DNA of 64,000 bases from Stutzerimonas xanthomarina (GCF_003935375.1 NZ_RHQM01000005.1:124001-188000), one strand, 5' to 3'. Shown: positions 34,792 through 43,679, counted from the first letter of the stretch. Notes: generated from the letters alone by a model not told the origin. Numbers and translations: made by a program.

Positions 34792-35540
34792 TGCGTATTC
34801 TGATCGCCAACGACGACGGGGTGTATGCACCCGGGCTCGCCGCGCTTTATGACGCGCTGGCCGACTATGCCGAGTGCAAGGTGGTAGCCCCGATCCAGGA
34901 CATGAGCGGCGCCAGCAGCGCCCTTACCCTGGACCGCCCGCTTCATCCTGTCAGCATGCCGAACGGCTTCATCGGGCTGAACGGCTCGCCCACCGATTGC
35001 GTGCATCTGGGCCTGAACGGGCTGCTCGAAGAAACACCGGACATGGTGGTTTCGGGCATCAACCTCGGCGCCAATCTGGGTGACGATGTGCTCTATTCCG
35101 GCACGGTTGCTGCGGCCATCGAAGGCCGCTTCACCGGCCGCCCGGCCTTTGCCTTCTCGCTGGTCTCTCGCTCGACGGAAAACCTGCCGACCGCCGCGCA
35201 TATTGCGCGCCTGCTGGTGGAGAAGCACGACCAGCTCGAAGTGCCGCCGCGCACGGTGCTCAGCGTCAACGTCCCGAACCTGCCGCTTGATCACATTCGT
35301 GGTATCCAGCTTACCCGTCTGGGGCATCGCAGCCGTGCCAAGCCGCCGGTCAAACAGGCCAACCCTCGCGGCAAGGAGGGCTACTGGATATCCGTGGCCG
35401 GGGACGTCGAGGATGGTGGACCGGGTACCGATTTTCATGCGGTGATGCAGGGTTACGTATCGATTACCCCGCTGCAGCTGGATCGAACTTTTCATGAGGC
35501 CTTCAACGGTCTCGAGAGCTGGCTGGAGAACGTGCTGTGA
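34791..35540 (+). CDS. surE: 5'/3'-nucleotidase SurE
   Basis: Metal-dependent nucleoside 5'(3')-monophosphate phosphatase involved in stationary-phase survival. The 249-residue protein starts [20 protein letters not shown] with the metal-binding Asp8-Asp9, then [35 protein letters not shown] and SVNVPN. It lies in the surE-pcm-nlpD-rpoS group linked to stationary phase. Confidence 0.96.
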   Translation: MRILIANDDGVYAPGLAALYDALADYAECKVVAPIQDMSGASSALTLDRPLHPVSMPNGFIGLNGSPTDCVHLGLNGLLEETPDMVVSGINLGANLGDDVLYSGTVAAAIEGRFTGRPAFAFSLVSRSTENLPTAAHIARLLVEKHDQLEVPPRTVLSVNVPNLPLDHIRGIQLTRLGHRSRAKPPVKQANPRGKEGYWISVAGDVEDGGPGTDFHAVMQGYVSITPLQLDRTFHEAFNGLESWLENVL

Positions 35541-35578
35541 GACATCGCGAACAAGACAGCCTGCTGCATGGGTCGGGA

Positions 35579-36214
35579 ATGACCTCCCAACGCACCCGCG
35601 ATCGCCTCATCCAGCGCCTGTACGAGGAAGGTCTTTCCAGCGCCCAGGTGCTCGAAGTCATCCGCCGCACGCCACGTCATCTGTTCGTAGACGAAGCCCT
35701 GGCGCACCGTGCCTATGAAGATACGGCGCTGCCGATCGGACACAACCAGACCATTTCCCAGCCGTTCATGGTTGCACGCATGAGCGAGCTGCTGCTGGCC
35801 GACGGGCCGCTGGACAAGGTTCTCGAAATCGGGACCGGCTCCGGCTACCAGACCGCCGTGCTGGCGCAGCTGGTCGAGCGGGTCTTCTCGGTCGAGCGCA
35901 TTCAGGCGCTGCAGGACCGAGCCAAGGAGCGCCTCGCCGAACTCAAGCTGCGCAATGTGGTCTTTCGCTGGGGCGATGGTTGGGAAGGCTGGCCAGCATT
36001 GGCGCCTTACAACGGGATCATCGTCACCGCAGCGGCAGCCGATGTGCCGCAGGCCCTGCTCGATCAGTTGGCGCCCGGTGGGCGTCTGGTGATCCCGGTA
36101 GGGGCCGGCGAGGTCCAGCAACTCATGCTGATCATTCGAGAGGAGAACGGCTTTTCGCGTCATCTTCTGGATACCGTACGTTTCGTGCCGCTGCTCAATG
36201 GCCCCGTGATTTGA
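35579..36214 (+). CDS. pcm: Protein-L-isoaspartate O-methyltransferase
   Basis: Repairs isoaspartyl residues in aged proteins using S-adenosylmethionine. The 211-residue form from ATG 35579 reads [20 protein letters not shown], then [37 protein letters not shown], the SAM-binding [19 protein letters not shown] and [13 protein letters not shown] at 35537, in a GTGA overlap with the surE stop, would give 14 more residues and could allow coupling; the 211-residue length matches P. aeruginosa Pcm, so I prefer the ATG. Confidence 0.92.
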   Translation: MTSQRTRDRLIQRLYEEGLSSAQVLEVIRRTPRHLFVDEALAHRAYEDTALPIGHNQTISQPFMVARMSELLLADGPLDKVLEIGTGSGYQTAVLAQLVERVFSVERIQALQDRAKERLAELKLRNVVFRWGDGWEGWPALAPYNGIIVTAAAADVPQALLDQLAPGGRLVIPVGAGEVQQLMLIIREENGFSRHLLDTVRFVPLLNGPVI

Positions 36215-36233
36215 TCATTCAGCGGAAGAAAGC

Positions 36234-37169
36234 ATGAAAGACGCTTTATTGTTGTACGCCAAGGGCATGGCCATGGGCGCAGCGGATGTGGTGCCCGGTG
36301 TCTCGGGCGGTACGGTGGCTTTCATCACCGGCATCTACGACGAGCTGCTGCGTTCGATCAGTGCGGTGCCCTATGCCATCCGCCCGTTGCTGCGGGGGCG
36401 CGTCGCCGAGGCGTGGAAGACCGCCAACGGCAGTTTTCTGGTGGTGCTGTTTGCCGGCATCCTGACCAGCATCCTCAGCCTGGCCAGGCTGATTACCTTC
36501 CTGCTGGAAGAGCATCCGATTCCCGTCTGGTCCTTCTTCTTCGGCCTGATCCTGGTTTCCGTGCATCTGGTGGGCAAGGAGATCCAGCGGCGCAACCTGT
36601 CGCGGCTGGTGAGTTTCTGCCTGGGTATCGGTTTCGCCTACTGGATAACGGTGGCGGCCCCGGTGCAATGGGGCAGTGACGGCCTGAGCCTGTTCTTCGC
36701 CGGTGCCATCGCCATCTGCGCCATGATCCTTCCGGGGATCTCCGGCAGCTTCATCCTCGTCTTGCTGGGGCTGTATCCGGTGGTGCTGGGTGCGGTAAAG
36801 AACTTCGATATCGGCGTGATGGCGATCTTCGCTGCCGGTTGCCTGGTGGGTCTGCTCAGCTTTGCCAAGTTCCTCAGCTGGCTGCTCAAGCGCTGGCGCG
36901 ACCTGACCCTGGCGTTTCTGACCGGATTGATGCTCGGCTCGCTGAACAAGGTCTGGCCGTGGAAGGAAACGCTGACTTGGCGTACCAACTCCAGCGGCGA
37001 GAACGTTCCGGTCCTGCAGCAGAATCTGCTGCCCGGCGCCTATGGCGACTTGACTGGCCAGGACCCGCAGTTGCTGCTGGCCATACTGCTGGCCGTGGGC
37101 GGCATCGTCCTGGTGCTGGGTCTCGAGTGGTTCGCCGGGCGACGCCAGCCGATGACGGAAGGCGTTTGA
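36234..37169 (+). CDS. DUF368 membrane protein (undecaprenyl phosphate translocase, PopT type)
   Basis: A 311-residue polytopic membrane protein: MKDALLLYAKGMAMGAADVV, PGVSGGTVAFITGIYDELL, and a second similar motif MILPGISGSFILVLLGLYPVV near residue 162. This gives the two inverted PG(V/I)SG repeats characteristic of DUF368. The family has recently been identified (PopT) as one of two groups that recycle undecaprenyl phosphate across the membrane. About eight to nine membrane helices are visible. The gene lies between pcm and nlpD, and UppS, which makes the same lipid, is also in this window. The function is by family only. Confidence 0.8.
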   Translation: MKDALLLYAKGMAMGAADVVPGVSGGTVAFITGIYDELLRSISAVPYAIRPLLRGRVAEAWKTANGSFLVVLFAGILTSILSLARLITFLLEEHPIPVWSFFFGLILVSVHLVGKEIQRRNLSRLVSFCLGIGFAYWITVAAPVQWGSDGLSLFFAGAIAICAMILPGISGSFILVLLGLYPVVLGAVKNFDIGVMAIFAAGCLVGLLSFAKFLSWLLKRWRDLTLAFLTGLMLGSLNKVWPWKETLTWRTNSSGENVPVLQQNLLPGAYGDLTGQDPQLLLAILLAVGGIVLVLGLEWFAGRRQPMTEGV

Positions 37170-37197
37170 CGCACGTGTCTATGAAAGGGAGCGGGCA

Positions 37198-38049
37198 TTG
37201 AGGCTCACAGCAGTACGGCGGTGGATTCGCGACCCTTTGGTCCGCTCGATGGTCGGCGTGCTGGTGATCGCTGGCACGCTGGTCGGTTGCGCATCCTCGC
37301 CTCCGGGCGGTGGTGTGCAGGTCGTCGATCGCAACCAGCGTGATCGTGTCACCAGCGGGCAGTACATCGTGCGCCGCGGCGACACGTTGTGGTCCATCGC
37401 TTTCCGCTTCGGCTGGGACTGGCGCGATCTGGCCCGCGTAAACGGCATTCAGCCGCCGCATGTCATCTATCCCGGTCAGCGGATTCGCTTCAGCGGCGGC
37501 GCCACCCGAACGGCGGCTGCTACACCGCAGCCGGTGCCCAAGCCTTCTTCCAGTCCCGCCCCATCCACCCCGGTCGTGGTCGCCAATCCGGTGCCGCGCC
37601 AGCCGGCGATCACCACACAACCTAAGCCCGCGGTTAGCCAGCCGGCGCGCACTCCGGTTACGCCTGTGACCCGCTCTGCAAGCGGTTGGGCGTGGCCAGC
37701 GAACGGCACGATCATCGGTCGTTTTTCCTCAAACGGTAGTTTGAATAAAGGAATTGATATCGCTGGGGATTTGGGACAGCCTGTCCTGGCTGCTTCTGAT
37801 GGGACTGTTGTGTACGCCGGCAGTGGATTACGGGGTTACGGCGAACTTGTGATCATCAAGCACAGCGATACCTATGTAAGCGCCTACGGACACAACCGCA
37901 GGCTGCTGGTGCGGGAGGGTCAACAAGTCAAGGCTGGGCAAAGTATCGCCGAGATGGGATCGACGGGAACCGACCGGGTGAAGCTGCATTTCGAGATTCG
38001 TCGCCAGGGCAAACCCGTAGACCCGCTGCAATACCTGCCAAGACGTTGA
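37198..38049 (+). CDS. nlpD: Lipoprotein NlpD, LysM and degenerate LytM domains
   Basis: Outer-membrane lipoprotein that activates the septal amidase AmiC. The 283-residue product starts at TTG 37198 behind a strong AAAGGGAG box (37184-37191); the ATG at 37181 meets a stop after six codons. It has a lipobox ending at Cys31 (GTLVGCASS), a LysM domain at about 53-97 ([20 protein letters not shown]), a Pro-rich linker, and a LytM/M23 domain at about 180-278. In the latter, NKGIDIAG lacks the first zinc His and KLHFEIR lacks the usual preceding His, so it is an activator and not a peptidase. The rpoS promoter is normally inside this gene. Confidence 0.92.
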   Translation: MRLTAVRRWIRDPLVRSMVGVLVIAGTLVGCASSPPGGGVQVVDRNQRDRVTSGQYIVRRGDTLWSIAFRFGWDWRDLARVNGIQPPHVIYPGQRIRFSGGATRTAAATPQPVPKPSSSPAPSTPVVVANPVPRQPAITTQPKPAVSQPARTPVTPVTRSASGWAWPANGTIIGRFSSNGSLNKGIDIAGDLGQPVLAASDGTVVYAGSGLRGYGELVIIKHSDTYVSAYGHNRRLLVREGQQVKAGQSIAEMGSTGTDRVKLHFEIRRQGKPVDPLQYLPRR

Positions 38050-38149
38050 CCTGTCACCTGCCTGTTCCAGCACTAGGTTGGGCTTGAGCGTAGCCAGGGA
38101 CCCGCGCCGCTTGGGCCTGTTGTCGAACTCGGAACAGGACAAGAATAAA

Positions 38150-39145
38150 ATGGCACTTAAAGACCACGCGCTGGAGTTTGACGTCGACGATGCGGTTCTG
38201 CTCATGGAAACGCCGATCCACTTCGACCAGAAAGACAAAGTGACCAAGGCTGCCAGTGCAGGCAGACCCAAGGCCACATCCAGCAAACAGCACAAGTTCA
38301 TCGACTACAACCGGGCGCTAGATGCAACCCAGTTGTATCTCAACGAAATCGGTTTCTCCCCCCTTCTGACCCCCGAAGAAGAAGTGCATTTCGCGCGTTT
38401 GGCGCAGAAAGGCGATCCGGCGGGGCGCAAGCGCATGATCGAAAGCAACCTTCGCCTGGTCGTGAAGATCGCCCGACGCTACGTCAATCGCGGTCTTTCC
38501 CTGCTCGATCTGGTCGAGGAGGGCAATCTCGGTCTGATTCGCGCGGTGGAGAAATTCGACCCCGAGCGCGGCTTCCGCTTTTCCACCTATGCCACCTGGT
38601 GGATTCGACAGACCATCGAACGGGCGATCATGAATCAGACCCGCACGATTCGCCTGCCGATTCATGTGGTCAAGGAATTGAACGTCTACCTCCGGGCCGC
38701 TCGCGAGCTGACCCAGAAGCTCGACCACGAACCCAGCCCTGAAGAGATCGCCAACCTGCTGGAGAAGCCGGTCGGTGAGGTCAAGCGCATGCTCGGGCTC
38801 AACGAACGCGTCACTTCGGTGGACGTGTCGCTTGGCCCGGACACGGACAAGACGCTGCTCGATACACTGACCGACGATCGCCCGACCGATCCTTGCGAGC
38901 TTCTGCTGGATGACGATCTGTCCAACAGCATCGACCAATGGCTGTCTGATCTGTCCGAAAAGCAGCGGGAGGTGGTTATCCGTCGTTTTGGCCTGCGCGG
39001 CCATGAAGCCTCGACGCTGGAGGAGGTGGGGCAGGAGATCGGCCTCACCCGCGAGCGTGTTCGCCAGATCCAGGTGGAGGCGCTGCGCCGTCTGCGCGAG
39101 ATTCTCGAGCGTAACGGCCTGTCGAGCGACGCGCTGTTCCAGTGA
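38150..39145 (+). CDS. rpoS: RNA polymerase sigma factor RpoS (sigma-38)
   Basis: Master sigma factor for stationary phase and general stress. The 331-residue protein has region 1.2 ([20 protein letters not shown]) and region 2 ([60 protein letters not shown]). Regions 3 and 4 follow, with the [23 protein letters not shown]. The ATG at 38150 gives [20 protein letters not shown]; the upstream in-frame ATG at 38078 is leader. It is followed, as in P. aeruginosa, by the rsmZ RNA, so RpoS and Gac/Rsm control lie side by side. Confidence 0.97.
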   Translation: MALKDHALEFDVDDAVLLMETPIHFDQKDKVTKAASAGRPKATSSKQHKFIDYNRALDATQLYLNEIGFSPLLTPEEEVHFARLAQKGDPAGRKRMIESNLRLVVKIARRYVNRGLSLLDLVEEGNLGLIRAVEKFDPERGFRFSTYATWWIRQTIERAIMNQTRTIRLPIHVVKELNVYLRAARELTQKLDHEPSPEEIANLLEKPVGEVKRMLGLNERVTSVDVSLGPDTDKTLLDTLTDDRPTDPCELLLDDDLSNSIDQWLSDLSEKQREVVIRRFGLRGHEASTLEEVGQEIGLTRERVRQIQVEALRRLREILERNGLSSDALFQ

Positions 39146-39288
39146 CATCAATGTCGTCGGGTCTGGTTGCCGGGCCCGACGACAATCCCGCCGCTGCTGC
39201 ACTCTTCCTGACCCCTTACACACGCTGCCTTGGGTCGATCCCTTAGCTTAATCCGCCGCGGTCGATTTTCCTGGTTGTCCTCTCCCCG

Positions 39289-39320
39289 TGTACGCATTTG
39301 CTTACAAGCGTTGTAAGCAA
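39289..39320 (+). promoter_or_regulatory. Candidate GacA upstream activating site for rsmZ, overlapping a perfect palindrome
   Basis: TGTACG-N6-CTTACA (39289-39306) matches the GacA box TGTAAG-N6-CTTACA with one mismatch. It overlaps a perfect inverted repeat TTGCTTACAA-GCG-TTGTAAGCAA (39298-39320). The box lies about 190 bases before the predicted rsmZ start, a spacing like that of Pseudomonas rsm genes. A candidate promoter is TTGTTG (39445-39450) with TAATAT (39467-39472), 16 bases apart. Confidence 0.7.
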
Positions 39321-39478
39321 ACCCCACGAAACAGCTACGGTGACCGGCGATTTATGCCAGCATCACTACGCAAGTGACTGATTTTTATAGAACTTATTAG
39401 ATGCTCTGGATGGGCCAGGCAGTGCTGCGGCCGGATGCCACAGCTTGTTGTCGTCACGCCGATCATTAATATCGCACC

Positions 39479-39612
39479 CGTGCTCAGGGATTAGCGCGGC
39501 CTTCAGGATGAAGGTCAAGGACCGCCGCAGGAAGCGGTGTCATCCAGGAAGATGAGAAGGGATACAGGGAACAAGGAAGGAGGCGGGCGGGGTCAAACCC
39601 GCCCCTTTTTTT
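39479..39612 (+). ncRNA. rsmZ: RsmZ-type small RNA that titrates RsmA/CsrA
   Basis: Downstream of rpoS, where rsmZ lies in P. aeruginosa. Within 134 bases I count nine GGA motifs (39488, 39506, 39519, 39530, 39547, 39560, 39568, 39575, 39579). At least three are shown in hairpin loops: CTTCAGGATGAAG, CCGCAGGAAGCGG and CATCCAGGAAGATG. It ends in a terminator, GGGCGGG (39585-39591) with CCCGCCC (39598-39604), followed by seven T. There is no plausible open reading frame. Such RNAs sequester RsmA under GacS/GacA control and so release translation of target mRNAs. The 5' end is inferred from the -10 (39467-39472) and may be off by a few bases. Confidence 0.88.
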
Positions 39613-39687
39613 GCCTGCAAGAAACTCCCGCTGAACCGAGTGGCCGGGGCACGGCCTAATGGGAACAGTCCATCAGCGGAGAACCAC

Positions 39688-39825
39688 ATGAACGGCGACC
39701 AGCACAACGACCAGCCCACCAAAGAGCAGGACGACGTGACCCGTCGGCCGGATGAGGCTGACGAAGATCAGCTCGATGAGGCTATCGAAGAAACCTTTCC
39801 AGCCAGCGATCCGATCTCGCCCTGA
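39688..39825 (+). CDS. Small acidic hypothetical protein with ETFPASDP motif
   Basis: A 45-residue, strongly acidic, probably disordered protein: MNGDQHNDQPTKEQDDVTRR, then PDEADEDQLDEAIEETFPAS and DPISP. The C-terminal LDEAIEETFPASDP block recurs in small uncharacterised proteins of pseudomonads and rhizobia (from memory). CGGAG at 39676-39680 is well placed for ATG 39688; an in-frame ATG at 39640 has no such site. It is alone on the plus strand between rsmZ and the convergent GNAT-NUDIX gene. No function is known to me. Confidence 0.65.
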   Translation: MNGDQHNDQPTKEQDDVTRRPDEADEDQLDEAIEETFPASDPISP

Positions 39826-39843
39826 TCAACCGGAGGCGCACGC

Positions 39844-40689
39844 TCAGACGGCTTGTTCCTTCCCCTCCGTACGCATCAATAGCGCAGGCATGATATGCCT
39901 GCGCAACAGCGGCGCCACATCCTCCCTCGCGCATGGCGCGATCTCCAGCCAACCCAGTTCTTCCAGTTCGGCCTGCACCTTCACTGCGTGGGGCAGGCGT
40001 CCGATGAACACATCCGCCTCCACCTGATGGTCCGGCTCGTTGGCAGCCGGTGCGCGGAAATGCCCGAACGACTCGAGGTCATCATCCTCGAGCCTCAGGT
40101 CGAGTTCTTCATGAAGCTCACGCTTGAGGGTTTGCAGAGGTGTTTCGCCCGGCTCTGCCTTGCCCCCGGGGAGCATGAAGAAGCGGGTGCTGCGTTTGCG
40201 CACGACCAGGAGGCGTCCGCGTTCGTCGATCAGGCAGGCGATGGCGATGTTCAGGGTTGCTGCTGGCATGGGCATCATCCTTCGGTCATTGAGCAGGGCA
40301 ATCAGTGCCTTGGTCCGTCGGTAGCGGGCCAGTCGGTCGGCCAGGGTGTCAGGCAGCTGGTCCGTCATGACGAAGCCAAGTTGCGTATAGAAATCCAGAA
40401 GTTCCGGTTTACAGAACAGCCAGACCGGTCCGCTGTTCGACATCAGCGCTTCGCGTACAAGCTGCGCGCCGATGCCGCGGCTCCGCTGCGAAGGGGTCAC
40501 CAACAAGCCGGTCAGAAAATGCCCATCCGCTACTGGCGTCAGGCAGAGCCCACCCAGGATGGCGCCGCGCCGGGCCACCCAGCATGTGGCCTCGGGACGT
40601 ATGCGGTTACGGCTGTTGTGGGCTCGATAGAACCTGACCAGCAGCGGCTGCAAAGCCTTGGGGAGCGGCGAATAGTCGAGAGTGGGCAT
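39844..40689 (-). CDS. GNAT acetyltransferase - NUDIX hydrolase fusion
   Basis: One 281-residue frame holds two enzymes. Residues about 1-135 are a GNAT N-acetyltransferase (LTGLLVTPSQRSRGIGAQLV is the acetyl-CoA motif A; PVWLFCKPELLDFYTQLGFV). Residues about 145-281 are a NUDIX domain (IACLIDERGRLLVVRKRSTR) whose Nudix box is GGKAEPGETPLQTLKRELHE followed by ELD. The box has the full GX5EX7REUXEEXGU pattern except for the final Gly position. Pseudomonads also have each half as separate proteins, so this looks like a fusion. It is divergent from the symporter gene. Substrates are unknown; the NUDIX half most likely cleans oxidised or unusual nucleotides. Confidence 0.82.
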   Translation of the reverse strand: MPTLDYSPLPKALQPLLVRFYRAHNSRNRIRPEATCWVARRGAILGGLCLTPVADGHFLTGLLVTPSQRSRGIGAQLVREALMSNSGPVWLFCKPELLDFYTQLGFVMTDQLPDTLADRLARYRRTKALIALLNDRRMMPMPAATLNIAIACLIDERGRLLVVRKRSTRFFMLPGGKAEPGETPLQTLKRELHEELDLRLEDDDLESFGHFRAPAANEPDHQVEADVFIGRLPHAVKVQAELEELGWLEIAPCAREDVAPLLRRHIMPALLMRTEGKEQAV

Positions 40690-40843
40690 GACCGACCGTG
40701 GATTTTTCGAGGGCGCTAGTCTAGCGCCTGTGCTGCGATCACCAAACGCCCTGTATCCGACCGCTGCCGTTCATCCGTTCGCTGCATCTTTCCGTCGTCT
40801 TGGCGCTCTCACCCTTAGCGTTTCCAACGACAGGAATAACAAC

Positions 40844-42781
40844 ATGTTGGATCTACTGATTGTGCTCGCATTCGTTTTCTACGGCCTTTCGGCAGGGATG
40901 CGCGCCCGCTCCAAAGCCTCGCAGAGCCTTCATGAATACTTTCTTGCCGGACGAACCATCAAGGGCTGGCGCGCAGGTGTGTCGATGTCCGCCACGCAGT
41001 TCGCGGCCGATACGCCGTTGCTGGTCAGCGGTCTGGTCGCGACTGCCGGGGTTTTCGCGTTGTGGCGGCTGTGGATCTATGGGTTGGCATTCCTGCTGCT
41101 TGCATGGGTATTCGCCTCCGGCTGGCGCCGTGCCGGGGTGCTCACCGACGCCGAACTCACTCGTGTGCGCTACAGCGGTCCCGCAGTGGTGCCGTTGCGC
41201 CTGTTCAAGGCGATCTATTACGGCACCGTTATCAACTGTGTGGTGCTGGCGATGGTACTGGTCGCGGCCATTCGCATTGCCGAAGTGTTTCTGCCATGGC
41301 ACGAGTGGCTGCCGGGCGGCGTCTACGCGGTGATCATGGGCGCAGTGGAAGCCAGCGGCATACGGCTTGGTGAGAGCATCAGTGGGCTCGATCAGCTGAC
41401 GACCAGCACCAACAATCTCATTTCGATTCTGTTGATCCTGACCTTCACGGCGATGTACTCGATCACTGGAGGCCTGCGTGCGGTGGTGCAGACCGATGTC
41501 ATGCAATTCAGCGTGGCGATGCTGGGTACGTTGGTATACGCCTGGTTCGTGGTGGACGCAGCCGGTGGACTGGGCGGCCTGACCGATAGGATCGTCGAGC
41601 TGTATGGCAGCGAGCAGGCGGCCAAGATGCTTTCGTTCTCGCCGCCGAGCAATGCCGGCGAGGCGCTGACGCCATTCCTGGTGATCGTCGGTTTGCAGTG
41701 GCTGTTCCAGATGAATTCCGACGGTACCGGATACCTGGCGCAGCGCAGCATGGCTTGCCCGACAGATCGTGAGGCCCGTATTGCCGGTTTGGTATTCACC
41801 TGGCTGCAGATATTCCTGCGCAGCCTGTTCTGGCTGGCGATAGCGATCGGTCTGCTGGTGCTGTATCCGTTCAGTCCGGAAGAGATGAGTGGTGAAGGCT
41901 TCACCGCCGCGCGCGAGGCGCTGTTCGTCACCGGTATCGAAGAATTGCTACCGCCGGGTTTCCGCGGGTTGATGCTGGTGGGCCTACTGGCGGCCCTGGC
42001 GTCGACCGTGGATACGCACCTCAATTGGGGCGCTTCGTACTGGAGCAACGATGTCTATGGTGGGGTCGTGGCGCCGAAGCTGCTCAAGCGCAAGCCCAAG
42101 GACAAAGAGCTGGTTCTGGTCGCGCGTCTTTCCAACGTGCTGATCCTGCTGATCGCGATGGTCATCATGGCCAACCTCGGTTCGATCCAGACGGCCTGGT
42201 TCATCTCCTTGCTGTTCGGTGCCGGAATGGGTTCGGTGCTGGTACTGCGCTGGCTCTGGGAGAGGATCAATCTGTACTCCGAGCTGACGGCAATGATCGC
42301 ATCGCTGATCACCGCCCCCTTGCTGCTCTACTACCTGGGCACCGATCCGGAGCGGGAGTGGATACGTCTGGGCATCATGTCCCTGGTTACCTGCAGCGCC
42401 GCGATTCTGGTTAGCTACATCACCCCGCCCACGGACAAGGAGACGCTGGATCGCTTCTATCGCAGGGTGCGGCCGTTCGGCTTCTGGGGACAGACCGCCA
42501 TGCGTTGTGGCGTCTCGCGCCGGGAGTCGCTCAAGGCTCTCGGTGTACGGCTGTTTGCGATAGGCGTTACGGCGCTATCGGTCTACACGTTATTGATCGG
42601 CGTGGGGCGGTTGCTGTTTCCTCAGCCGGAAGGAAGTTCTGTGCTGGCGTGGATATGTATCGCCGTTGGGTTGGCTTTGACACCCGTGTGGATGTATCTC
42701 GCGTTTAGCCGTTATTTCGATGATGAACGGGAAGATGATGCGCTTGAACTTCACGAGAAGAGTGCGGATGTGGCTGGCTGA
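40844..42781 (+). CDS. Sodium:solute symporter family protein (SSS)
   Basis: A 645-residue inner-membrane transporter with about 13-14 helices: MLDLLIVLAFVFYGLSAGMR, EYFLAGRTIKGWRAGVSMSA, TQFAADTPLL, FTAMYSITGGLRAVVQTDVM, WLFQMNSDGTGYLAQRSMAC and LVGLLAALASTVDTHLNWGA. It is longer than PutP/PanF and of the SSS subgroup seen beside, but here without, a histidine kinase domain. AGGA at 40832-40835 sets the ATG at 40844; the upstream ATG at 40682 overlaps the divergent gene. The substrate cannot be told from sequence. Confidence 0.85.
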   Translation: MLDLLIVLAFVFYGLSAGMRARSKASQSLHEYFLAGRTIKGWRAGVSMSATQFAADTPLLVSGLVATAGVFALWRLWIYGLAFLLLAWVFASGWRRAGVLTDAELTRVRYSGPAVVPLRLFKAIYYGTVINCVVLAMVLVAAIRIAEVFLPWHEWLPGGVYAVIMGAVEASGIRLGESISGLDQLTTSTNNLISILLILTFTAMYSITGGLRAVVQTDVMQFSVAMLGTLVYAWFVVDAAGGLGGLTDRIVELYGSEQAAKMLSFSPPSNAGEALTPFLVIVGLQWLFQMNSDGTGYLAQRSMACPTDREARIAGLVFTWLQIFLRSLFWLAIAIGLLVLYPFSPEEMSGEGFTAAREALFVTGIEELLPPGFRGLMLVGLLAALASTVDTHLNWGASYWSNDVYGGVVAPKLLKRKPKDKELVLVARLSNVLILLIAMVIMANLGSIQTAWFISLLFGAGMGSVLVLRWLWERINLYSELTAMIASLITAPLLLYYLGTDPEREWIRLGIMSLVTCSAAILVSYITPPTDKETLDRFYRRVRPFGFWGQTAMRCGVSRRESLKALGVRLFAIGVTALSVYTLLIGVGRLLFPQPEGSSVLAWICIAVGLALTPVWMYLAFSRYFDDEREDDALELHEKSADVAG

Positions 42782-43050
42782 ATCAATGGACAGGTTTATA
42801 TGTATATCACGCAACGATTCTATAATTGCCTTTCTAATATCTATTTGAAGGTTGTCGTGCTGGCATAACAGTATCGCGTTCTAGGCTAAATTTATAAAAA
42901 TCATCGAATTGACGCTTTTTTCTATTGTTTTGCATGAAAATCCGGTCATTCGTCGATTCCTTTGAGCAGTCTCAGGGTTTACATGCTTGTCTCAGGAATA
43001 CGCATTGCTATTGCGTATTTCATAACAAGCACAAAAGCAGAGGTGCCGTC
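42782..43050 (+). other. AT-rich leader before the beta-barrel gene
   Basis: This 269-base gap is clearly more AT-rich than the window (for example TTTATATGTATATCA, CTATAATTGCC, TAAATTTATAAAAATCA). It holds TTGACG at 42909-42914 and TATAAT at 42820-42825 as isolated promoter-like hexamers, but no pair with normal spacing. A short frame from 42925 joins the next gene without a start signal. I read it as a long regulatory leader, possibly acquired or bound by a nucleoid protein. Confidence 0.4.
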
Positions 43051-43566
43051 ATGAATCGACTTTTCAAAACTTCCTTAATGGTTGCCGCCATGCTTCCGGC
43101 TGTTGCCGGTGCGGCTCCCATGACCGGTGACAAGGAAATCACATTGGGTGGTGCAGGAAGCAGCGACAAGGACTTTGACGATACTGTTTTTTCCGTACAG
43201 GGAAGTTGGGGTCAGTATTTAAGCGAATCTTCTCTCTGGGGTGTCCGGCAGACTGTCAATGCGCGTGATACCGAGGGAGAAAGTGTCAAGTTCGATGGCT
43301 CGACTCGCGTCTTCTATGACTATCACTTCGGCACCGGCAAGGCACGGCCTTTCATCGGTGCGAGCATTGGTGGTGTCTACGGTGACCGGGTAGACGAGAC
43401 GTTCATGGCGGGGCCGGAAGTCGGCTTCAAGTACTGGGTTCAGGACAAGACGTTCATTACCGCGATGGCGGAATATCAGTTCCTGTTCAAGAGCGGCAGC
43501 GATGCACAGGATCGATATGATGACGGAGTGTTCCTCTACAGCATCGGTGTTGGCTTCAACTACTGA
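43051..43566 (+). CDS. Small outer-membrane beta-barrel protein (putative)
   Basis: A 171-residue secreted protein with signal peptide MNRLFKTSLMVAAMLPAVAG-A. The body alternates polar and hydrophobic residues (FSVQGSWGQYLSESSLWGVR, TRVFYDYHFGTGKARPFIGA, FITAMAEYQFLFK) and ends in aromatic FLYSIGVGFNY, all signs of an eight-stranded OmpA/OmpW-like barrel. A weak AGAGG at 43040-43044 precedes the ATG. I do not recognise a specific family. It stands alone behind an AT-rich leader, next to the SIR2/HAM1 unit transcribed toward it. Confidence 0.65.
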   Translation: MNRLFKTSLMVAAMLPAVAGAAPMTGDKEITLGGAGSSDKDFDDTVFSVQGSWGQYLSESSLWGVRQTVNARDTEGESVKFDGSTRVFYDYHFGTGKARPFIGASIGGVYGDRVDETFMAGPEVGFKYWVQDKTFITAMAEYQFLFKSGSDAQDRYDDGVFLYSIGVGFNY

Positions 43567-43628
43567 TCAGGACATGCGCGATGTCACCCGACATCGCGCA
43601 TGCTAAATTGCCTGTGTCTTCGTCAAAG

Positions 43629-43666
43629 TGCCGTTTCGCTTGTTTTAATGCCGCTTCGCTTGTTTT
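43629..43666. repeat. Two-copy tandem repeat, 20-base period
   Basis: TGCCGTTTCGCTTGTTTT (43629-43646) is followed by TGCCGCTTCGCTTGTTTT (43649-43666), one mismatch in 18. It lies just past the 3' end of the SIR2-like gene and between it and the convergent beta-barrel gene. No terminator hairpin is obvious here. Confidence 0.7.
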
Positions 43667-43679
43667 TGGAAAAAGGCTC

